Origin: Frankiaceae bacterium
Lineage (GTDB): Bacteria > Actinomycetota > Actinomycetes > Frankiales > Frankiaceae
DNA length: 5,367 bases
Direction of reading: 5' to 3'
Assembly (NCBI GenBank): GCA_030840885.1
Contig: JAVEDQ010000484.1
Span: 1 to 5,367 of the forward strand
In this document: piece after piece, positions 1-3,999 of the stretch
How the letters are laid out: every line of letters starts with the position of its first letter
How positions within the stretch are numbered: the stretch's first letter is position 1
The notes under the pieces: model-generated
The model's input: only the letters and a program-made list of their open reading frames with translations
Databases searched by the model: none
Told to the model about the DNA's origin: nothing
Program-made: the position numbers and the translations under genes

Positions 1-980
1 AGCTCATCCCCGAGGCGCGGATCGGTGTCGCCCACGGCCAGATGCACGAGGACGTGCTCGAGCAGCACATGCTGGCGTTCTGGGAGCGCGAGTACGACGT
101 GCTCGTCTGCACCACCATCGTCGAGAGCGGCCTCGACATCCCGAACGCGAACACGCTGCTCGTCGAGCGGGCCGACAACTTCGGCATCTCGCAGCTGCAC
201 CAGCTCCGCGGCCGGGTCGGCCGTGCCCGGGAGCGTGCCTACGCCTACTTCCTCTACTCGCCGGAGAAGCCGCTCACCGAGACGGCCTACGACCGCCTCG
301 CGACCATCGCGCAGAACACCGAACTCGGTTCCGGCATGGCCGTCGCCATGAAGGACCTCGAGATCCGCGGCGCCGGCAACCTGCTCGGCGGCGAGCAGAG
401 CGGGCACATCGCCGCCGTCGGGTTCGACCTCTACATGCGCCTCGTCGGCGAGGCCGTCGCGGACTTCAAGGGCGGCGGTGAGACCGAGCAGCTCGCCGAC
501 GTGAAGGTCGAGCTGCCGGTCAACGCGAACATCCCGCGCGACTACGTGCCGGGGGAGCGGCTGCGGCTCGAGGCCTACCGCCGGGTGGCTGAGATCAGTT
601 CGGCGGCGGCCATCGACGAGGTCCGGGCCGAGCTCGTCGACCGCTACGGGCCGCTGCCCGAGGTCGTGGAGAACCTGCTGGCCGTCGCGTCGTTCCGGGT
701 GCTCGCCCGTACCGCCGGCATCACCGAGGTGTCGGTGCAGGGCAAGCAGATCCGGTTCGCGCCGCTGCAGCTCCGGGAGAGCCAGACGCTGCGGCTCCAG
801 CGCCTCTACAAGGGGTCGCTGGTCAAGCCGGCCGTCGGCACCGTGCTCATCCCGACACCGACCACGACCGGGCGGATGGGTTCGCCGCCGCTGCGTGACC
901 GCGACCTGCTCAGCTGGGCCCGCGGGGTGCTCGAGGCCCTCGAACTGGTCCCGCCGCCGCTGACCGCCGTCGGCGCCTGA
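1..980 (+). CDS. mfd: Transcription-repair coupling factor Mfd, C-terminal part (5' end outside the window)
   Basis: Mfd is a cytoplasmic ATP-driven DNA translocase that pushes stalled RNA polymerase off DNA and recruits UvrA for transcription-coupled repair. The reading frame is open from base 3 (first whole codon) to the TGA at 978-980, giving the last 325 residues of a protein usually about 1,150-1,200 long. Counting from base 3, residues 1-75 finish the second translocase domain: HGQM near 11-14, motif V (TTIVESGLDIPNANT, 37-51) and motif VI with arginine fingers (QLRGRVGR, 67-74). The TRG-type segment follows (DLEIRGAGNLLGGEQSGH, from about 118), which couples ATP hydrolysis to movement in Mfd and RecG. 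From about residue 167 (VELPVNANIP) comes the C-terminal TRCF/D7 domain, which masks the UvrA-binding surface. The full motif V/VI/TRG series with a D7 domain separates it from RecG. No frameshift is seen. The upstream ATPase motifs, RNA polymerase-interacting domain and start lie outside the window. Confidence 0.97.
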   Translation, partial: LIPEARIGVAHGQMHEDVLEQHMLAFWEREYDVLVCTTIVESGLDIPNANTLLVERADNFGISQLHQLRGRVGRARERAYAYFLYSPEKPLTETAYDRLATIAQNTELGSGMAVAMKDLEIRGAGNLLGGEQSGHIAAVGFDLYMRLVGEAVADFKGGGETEQLADVKVELPVNANIPRDYVPGERLRLEAYRRVAEISSAAAIDEVRAELVDRYGPLPEVVENLLAVASFRVLARTAGITEVSVQGKQIRFAPLQLRESQTLRLQRLYKGSLVKPAVGTVLIPTPTTTGRMGSPPLRDRDLLSWARGVLEALELVPPPLTAVGA

Positions 981-999
981 GGCACGTTCGTGCCGAGGG
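976..999 (+). other. Small hairpin at the mfd stop codon
   Basis: A perfect 5-bp stem, GGCAC (981-985) and GTGCC (990-994), closes a GTTC loop directly after the mfd TGA. It can continue outward across a tandem G-A/A-G internal mismatch (979-980 with 995-996) into CCT/GGG-type pairing (976-978 with 997-999, one U-G wobble). There is no T-run after it, so it is not a classical intrinsic terminator. It could be a weak terminator or an RNA 3'-end element between mfd and the lipoprotein gene, or chance in GC-rich DNA. Confidence 0.3.
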
Positions 1000-1022
1000 G
1001 GCGAGGGCCACGTCGCTCCCCG

Positions 1023-1048
1023 TTGGGAACGGCCCGGAACAGTACGGT
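1023..1048 (+). promoter_or_regulatory. Possible promoter for a leaderless transcript of the SurA-like lipoprotein gene
   Basis: TACGGT at 1043-1048 fits the actinobacterial -10 pattern TANNNT and ends six bases before the GTG at 1055, which puts the expected transcription start on or next to the start codon. A TTGGGA at 1023-1028 matches four of six -35 bases, but the spacer of 14 is short. The only ribosome-binding-like stretch, GGTGAG (1046-1051), is just three bases from the GTG, too close for ordinary use. Together this favours leaderless initiation, common in actinobacteria, over Shine-Dalgarno initiation. Single TANNNT matches also arise by chance. Confidence 0.35.
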
Positions 1049-1054
1049 GAGCTG

Positions 1055-1849
1055 GTGACCCGCACCCCTTCCTCGCGCAGGCGCGCCCGTCTCCGGGCCG
1101 GCACCGCCGCCGTGGCCCTCGCCGCCACCCTGGGCGCCGGGGCGCTCACCGGCTGCGAGAGCAAGAGCGGTGTCGCCGCCTTCGTCGGGTCGACGTCCAT
1201 CCAGACGAGTGAACTCTCCAGCCACGTCGACCGCGGCGTGCAGACCCTGTCCGCCATCGGCGTCCAGGCCGCGCCGAACGACGTCCAGTCCGCCTGGCTC
1301 GGCAACCTGATCGAACGGGACGTGGCCCGTCAGGTCGCGCGGCAGCAGGGCGTCGGTGTCTCCCAGGGCGACGTGAACGTCTTCCTGAGCCGGTTCGCCG
1401 CGACGCGCGGCGGTGGCGTCGGCGCGCTCCGGGACCGGGCGGCGAGGAACGGCATCAGCGAGGGCGACCTGCCGGTGGTGTTCGAGACGTTGGCGCTCGA
1501 GAACGCCATCGCCGGCAAGCTCGCCCCGCAGCTCGTTGCGCCCGACGCCGCCGCACGCCAGGCGTTCGCCCAGCAGCAGCAGCTGTTCCCTGGGCTGACC
1601 TACGACCAGGTCAACCCGCTGTTCCGCGAGCTGCTCGTGTTCGACCAGCGCAGCGGAGTGGCCCTGAACGCCATGCGTGAACAGGCACGTCAGATCGGCG
1701 TCCGGGTCAACCCACGCTTCGGGAGCTGGAACGCCGACACCTTCAGCCTCGGCGCCCCACCGAACGACCTCTCGCAGGCCGTGGCACCGTCGGGCGCCCC
1801 GGCCCCCGTCGAGGGTGGCGAGGCACCTGCGCCGGTGCCCGCTTCCTGA
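1055..1849 (+). CDS. SurA N-terminal-like lipoprotein (putative extracytoplasmic chaperone, no PPIase domain)
   Basis: The product has 264 residues. Residues 1-33 form a lipoprotein signal peptide: an Arg-rich n-region (RRRARLR), an Ala/Leu/Gly core and the lipobox LTGC, with Cys34 the predicted lipidated residue. The mature protein opens with a short segment resembling the start of SurA/PrsA-type chaperones (VAAFVGSTSIQTSEL, about 40-54), followed by mostly helical sequence (about 55-215) and the ending VNPRFGSWN (218-226), typical of actinobacterial SurA-like lipoproteins. A Gly/Pro/Ala tail closes it (about 233-264). No parvulin rotamase domain fits, so a pure chaperone or folding-helper role at the outer face of the membrane is inferred, not shown. 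GTG at 1055 is chosen because it gives a complete signal peptide. The gene lies 74 bases after mfd and 10 bases before mazG, a neighbourhood conserved in many actinobacteria. The substrate is unknown. Confidence 0.88.
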   Translation: MTRTPSSRRRARLRAGTAAVALAATLGAGALTGCESKSGVAAFVGSTSIQTSELSSHVDRGVQTLSAIGVQAAPNDVQSAWLGNLIERDVARQVARQQGVGVSQGDVNVFLSRFAATRGGGVGALRDRAARNGISEGDLPVVFETLALENAIAGKLAPQLVAPDAAARQAFAQQQQLFPGLTYDQVNPLFRELLVFDQRSGVALNAMREQARQIGVRVNPRFGSWNADTFSLGAPPNDLSQAVAPSGAPAPVEGGEAPAPVPAS

Positions 1850-1863
1850 TGCGGTCGGCGTGA
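1849..1863 (+). other. Four-codon stop/start relay between the lipoprotein gene and mazG
   Basis: The lipoprotein stop (TGA 1847-1849) overlaps an ATG (1849-1851) in the string TGATG. That ATG opens a four-codon frame (Met-Arg-Ser-Ala) ending at TGA 1861-1863, which itself overlaps the GTG at 1860 in the string GTGA. A ribosome finishing the lipoprotein could thus be handed in two short steps to the proposed mazG start, where no good Shine-Dalgarno sequence is seen. The arrangement is plainly in the sequence; its use is inference, and the tiny frame is not proposed to make a functional peptide. Confidence 0.3.
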
Positions 1864-3014
1864 CGGCCGCGCAGCCCGTGGTGCCGCAGCGGGTGGTGCC
1901 GCAGTCGCCGGTGGTCGTCGTCCGGACCAGCGCTGCCGTGCCTCCGGGTCTGCTCTCGGCCGCCGCCTGGGACGTGTTGCGGGCCCGTCCGGTGCTCTGC
2001 CTCGCCGACGACCACCCGCAGCGGGAGGCGCTCGCGCAGGCCGGCGTCGACGTGACTGTGGAAGCGGTGAGCGCGGACGAGATCTTCGCCCGGGCACCGC
2101 TGGTGTGGCTCGCCGAGCCGCCGCGCTACGGCCGCCCCGGAGCCGATGAGGCACTCGTCGGAGCGCTGCTCGCGGCCGGGGCCGAGGAAGTCGTCGGTTC
2201 GGTCGATCCGGTCGGCGCCCGCCTGCTCGACGCGGTCGACGTCATGGACCGGTTGCGCTCGCCGGGCGGTTGCCCGTGGGACGCCGAGCAGACCTTCGAG
2301 ACCCTCAAGCGCTACGTCGTCGAGGAGGCCTACGAGGCCTACGAGACGGTCGAGGAGGGTGACCTCGACGGGTTGCGTGACGAGCTCGGGGACGTGCTGC
2401 TGCAGGTGCTGTTCAACGCCCGGGTCTCGGCCGAGGGCGGGCGGCCCGGAGCCGGTTGGGACATCGACGACGTCGCCGCCGGCCTGGTCGCCAAGCTGGT
2501 GCGGCGGCACCCGCACGTGTTCCCCACGCACGCGGACCCGGCTTCAGCAGGCGGGGGGCTCGTCGCGGTTTCCGGCGCCGCCGACGTCGTCACCAATTGG
2601 GACGTCATCAAGGAGCAGGAGCGCCGCGACAAAGCTGCCGCTGCTGCCGCTGCTGCCGCTGCTGGCACGGCCGGGACCGCTGGGGCGGCCGGTACGCCGT
2701 CCCCGTTCGCCGGGGTGCCGATGGGGATGCCGGCGCTTTCGCTTGCCGCGAAGCTGCTGTCACGGGCGGCCAAGGCCGGGGTCGAGGGGGAGCCGCCGTC
2801 GGCCGACGTACTGGCGACACTGCTTGCGGAACTCGACGACGATGGTGCCGCAGCTCGGGAGCCGGGCAGGCGGCTCGGGGAGCTCCTGTTCGGGGTCGTG
2901 GCGCTCGCGCGGACTCTCGACGTCGACGCCGAGACCGCGCTCCGGGAGCAGGCGCGAAGGTTTCGGGCCGGGATCGAGCAGCACTACGCTGCGTCTTCCG
3001 CAACCGCCCACTGA
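1860..3014 (+). CDS. mazG: Nucleoside triphosphate pyrophosphohydrolase MazG
   Basis: MazG hydrolyses NTPs and dNTPs to monophosphates and pyrophosphate, cleaning the nucleotide pool in the cytoplasm. From GTG 1860 the product has 384 residues. Residues about 17-125 are an N-terminal extension like that of other actinobacterial MazG proteins. The catalytic MazG domain (about 125-255) carries GGCPWDAEQT (136-145), the metal-binding EEAYE (155-159) and DELGDVLLQV (174-183), then RRHPHVF (215-221) and NWDVIKEQERR (246-256); the E-x-x-E and E-x-x-D metal ligands are intact. A poly-Ala and Gly/Thr/Ala linker (259-279) leads to a second MazG-like half (about 283-375). There the usual E-L-G-D-L-L-F reads RLGELLF (338-344), so this half looks catalytically degenerate. 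The start is uncertain: in-frame GTGs also occur at 1878, 1881, 1893, 1896 and 1911, and no strong ribosome binding site selects one. It probably forms an operon with the lipoprotein gene. Confidence 0.93.
   Translation: MTAAQPVVPQRVVPQSPVVVVRTSAAVPPGLLSAAAWDVLRARPVLCLADDHPQREALAQAGVDVTVEAVSADEIFARAPLVWLAEPPRYGRPGADEALVGALLAAGAEEVVGSVDPVGARLLDAVDVMDRLRSPGGCPWDAEQTFETLKRYVVEEAYEAYETVEEGDLDGLRDELGDVLLQVLFNARVSAEGGRPGAGWDIDDVAAGLVAKLVRRHPHVFPTHADPASAGGGLVAVSGAADVVTNWDVIKEQERRDKAAAAAAAAAAGTAGTAGAAGTPSPFAGVPMGMPALSLAAKLLSRAAKAGVEGEPPSADVLATLLAELDDDGAAAREPGRRLGELLFGVVALARTLDVDAETALREQARRFRAGIEQHYAASSATAH
1878..1904 (+). repeat. 12-bp direct repeat at the 5' end of mazG
   Basis: GTGGTGCCGCAG occurs at 1878-1889 and again at 1893-1904, separated by three bases, giving a 15-bp period in frame (Val-Val-Pro-Gln-Arg, Val-Val-Pro-Gln-Ser). 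It looks like a local duplication and places four extra in-frame GTG codons near the start of mazG. Conserved MazG-extension-like sequence begins only after it, at about base 1911, so the repeat may lie in a non-conserved extension or even in untranslated leader. Confidence 0.8.
2634..2663 (+). repeat. 9-bp tandem repeat encoding a poly-alanine linker in mazG
   Basis: The unit GCTGCCGCT is repeated three times perfectly, followed by one more GCT, for ten alanine codons in a row (MazG residues 259-268). It joins the catalytic N-terminal MazG domain to the C-terminal MazG-like half. GCT is otherwise an uncommon alanine codon in these genes, so the run looks like recent slippage-driven growth. 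Gain or loss of units would keep the frame. Confidence 0.9.
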
Positions 3015-3019
3015 AGCCA

Positions 3020-3046
3020 GGGCGCGCCCGCTCGGCCGCTAGGCCG
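3020..3046 (+). terminator. Possible weak terminator after mazG
   Basis: Six bases after the mazG stop is the 10-bp perfect palindrome GGGCGCGCCC (3020-3029). It is followed by a small hairpin, CGGCC (3033-3037), loop GCTA, GGCCG (3042-3046). Neither is followed by a T-run. Their place right after the operon end and before a likely new promoter suggests termination, but short GC palindromes are common in such DNA. Confidence 0.3.
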
Positions 3047-3051
3047 TCCGC

Positions 3052-3081
3052 GTGATCGGCAGAAGTCGGTCGGAGTAAAGT
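3052..3081 (+). promoter_or_regulatory. Possible promoter for the matrixin lipoprotein gene
   Basis: TAAAGT at 3076-3081 fits the -10 pattern TANNNT and lies in one of the few A/T-richer patches of the window. GTGATC at 3052-3057, 18 bases upstream, shares the central TGA of the -35 consensus, a weak match. A start near 3088 would leave a leader of about 28 bases before the ATG at 3116. A 7-bp inverted repeat, TCGGAGT (3070-3076) with ACTCCGA (3099-3105), flanks the expected start and could form a leader hairpin or operator. All of this is motif-level evidence only. Confidence 0.3.
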
Positions 3082-3115
3082 CAAGCGCCCGTGCGGTGAC
3101 TCCGAGTAATCAAGT

Positions 3116-3802
3116 ATGACCCTGCGCTCCCTTTCCCGCCGGGCGCGACTGGTTCTCGTCGCGCTGCTCGGTGTGCTTCCCGTCCTCGCCGCCTGCGGCC
3201 CCTCCGTCGTCGCCGGCAACCCGACCGACTACTCCCTGAACACCCACGAGGCACAGCGCCTGCGGTGGAACCCCTGCACGACCGTGCATTGGAGGGCCGA
3301 CCTCCGCAACGCGCCGGCGAACACGCTGCCCCTCGTCCAGGGGGCCGTCGCCACCCTCTCGGCCAAGACCGGCATCCGGTTCGTCTACGACGGCCCCGCG
3401 TCCTACATCCCGCAGCGGGGTGGTTTCGCGCAGCAGCCGTCGTCACTCATCGTGAGCTTCGGCCGCGCTCCCGGCCGTCCCTCGGCGTCGAACTACCTCA
3501 GCGGCGGCACCATGGTCGGCTACGGCGGCTACCTGGCCACCGGTGCCTACAAGGGCGGCCGGGTCGTCTACTCGATCACCAAGGGCTTCGTCGTGATCGA
3601 CGCCAACCGGTTCCCGGGGTTGTCGACCCGGACCCGCAACGCCCTCCTGCAGCACGAACTCGGCCACGCCGTCGGACTCAACCACGCGAAGTACAGCAGC
3701 GAGCTGATGTACCCGGTGGTCGGCAACGCGTCGCCGTCGAGCTACGCCGCCGGTGACCTGACCGGCCTGCGGCTGCTGGGCCGCCCGGCGGGCTGCCTCT
3801 GA
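3116..3802 (+). CDS. Matrixin-like zinc metalloprotease lipoprotein
   Basis: The product has 228 residues. Residues 1-26 are a lipoprotein signal peptide (SRRARLVLVALLGVLPVLAAC) with lipobox LAAC and predicted lipidated Cys27, so the enzyme should sit on the outer face of the membrane. The protease domain starts near residue 50 (RWNPCTTVHWR). Its zinc site is the metzincin motif HELGHAVGLNH (180-190): ligands His180, His184 and His190, catalytic Glu181, and the Met-turn ELMYP with Met198, eight residues after the third His as in matrix metalloproteases (family M10). Cys54 and Cys227 are the only cysteines in the mature part besides the lipid anchor and could form a disulfide. There is no propeptide with a cysteine switch. 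An in-frame TAA at 3107-3109 rules out any earlier start than ATG 3116; the ribosome binding site is poor. The substrate is unknown. The gene seems to be its own transcription unit. Confidence 0.93.
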   Translation: MTLRSLSRRARLVLVALLGVLPVLAACGPSVVAGNPTDYSLNTHEAQRLRWNPCTTVHWRADLRNAPANTLPLVQGAVATLSAKTGIRFVYDGPASYIPQRGGFAQQPSSLIVSFGRAPGRPSASNYLSGGTMVGYGGYLATGAYKGGRVVYSITKGFVVIDANRFPGLSTRTRNALLQHELGHAVGLNHAKYSSELMYPVVGNASPSSYAAGDLTGLRLLGRPAGCL

Positions 3803-3805
3803 GGT

Positions 3806-3869
3806 GCTGGTCGGGTGGCGCTCCACGGTGCCCGAAGCGCCAACAGTGCGCCAGCGCCACCCGACCGGC
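3806..3869 (+). terminator. Strong inverted repeat after the matrixin gene, likely terminator
   Basis: GGTCGGGTGGCGCT (3809-3822) and AGCGCCACCCGACC (3853-3866) are a perfect 14-bp inverted repeat. The stem extends outward by a U-G wobble and two G-C pairs (3806-3808 with 3867-3869). It begins three bases after the matrixin stop and encloses a 30-base loop. The inner GGCGCT (3817-3822) can instead pair with a nearer AGCGCC (3836-3841), so two mutually exclusive folds exist. There is no T-run, which is usual for actinobacterial terminators. It most likely ends the matrixin transcript; a regulatory role in the leader of the next gene is also possible. Confidence 0.5.
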
Positions 3870-3987
3870 CGACCTGTGCAACCCGTTCGGCGTCATCATC
3901 CCGCCCGCTCGACGCCCGAAGAACACCGAGAGGTTCACGCACCACCCGGCGGCAGGCAGATCCGCACCCCGACTGACGTGGACGGAA

Positions 3988-3993
3988 GAGGAG
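3988..3993 (+). promoter_or_regulatory. Ribosome binding site of the HD-GYP gene
   Basis: GAGGAG, within a longer purine run (3984-3994), is six bases before GTG 4000. It is the best Shine-Dalgarno sequence in the window and decides the start of the HD-GYP gene over the in-frame ATG at 4108, which has none. Confidence 0.75.
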
Positions 3994-3999
3994 ATCGCG

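Noticed and set aside
1677..1859. Upstream extension of mazG to an ATG at 1677
   Set aside because: It would overlap the lipoprotein coding sequence by more than 170 bases, and its translation is low-complexity and unlike MazG. The GTG at 1860 fits the gene junction better.
1743..2531. Minus-strand frame of 262 codons across the lipoprotein/mazG junction
   Set aside because: Antisense to two supported genes, with no motif and no start context.
2146..3042. Plus-strand frame of 298 codons inside mazG
   Set aside because: Arg/Ser/Pro/Thr-rich shadow of mazG, which carries intact catalytic motifs in its own frame.
3838..3921. Two copies of GCCCGAAG (about 3830-3837 and 3914-3921)
   Set aside because: An 8-base match is expected by chance in DNA of this composition, and the surroundings do not match.
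3870..3999. Possible cyclic di-GMP riboswitch or promoter upstream of the HD-GYP gene
   Set aside because: I found no recognisable GEMM-type core or convincing -10/-35 pair in this stretch. Only the ribosome binding site is supported.
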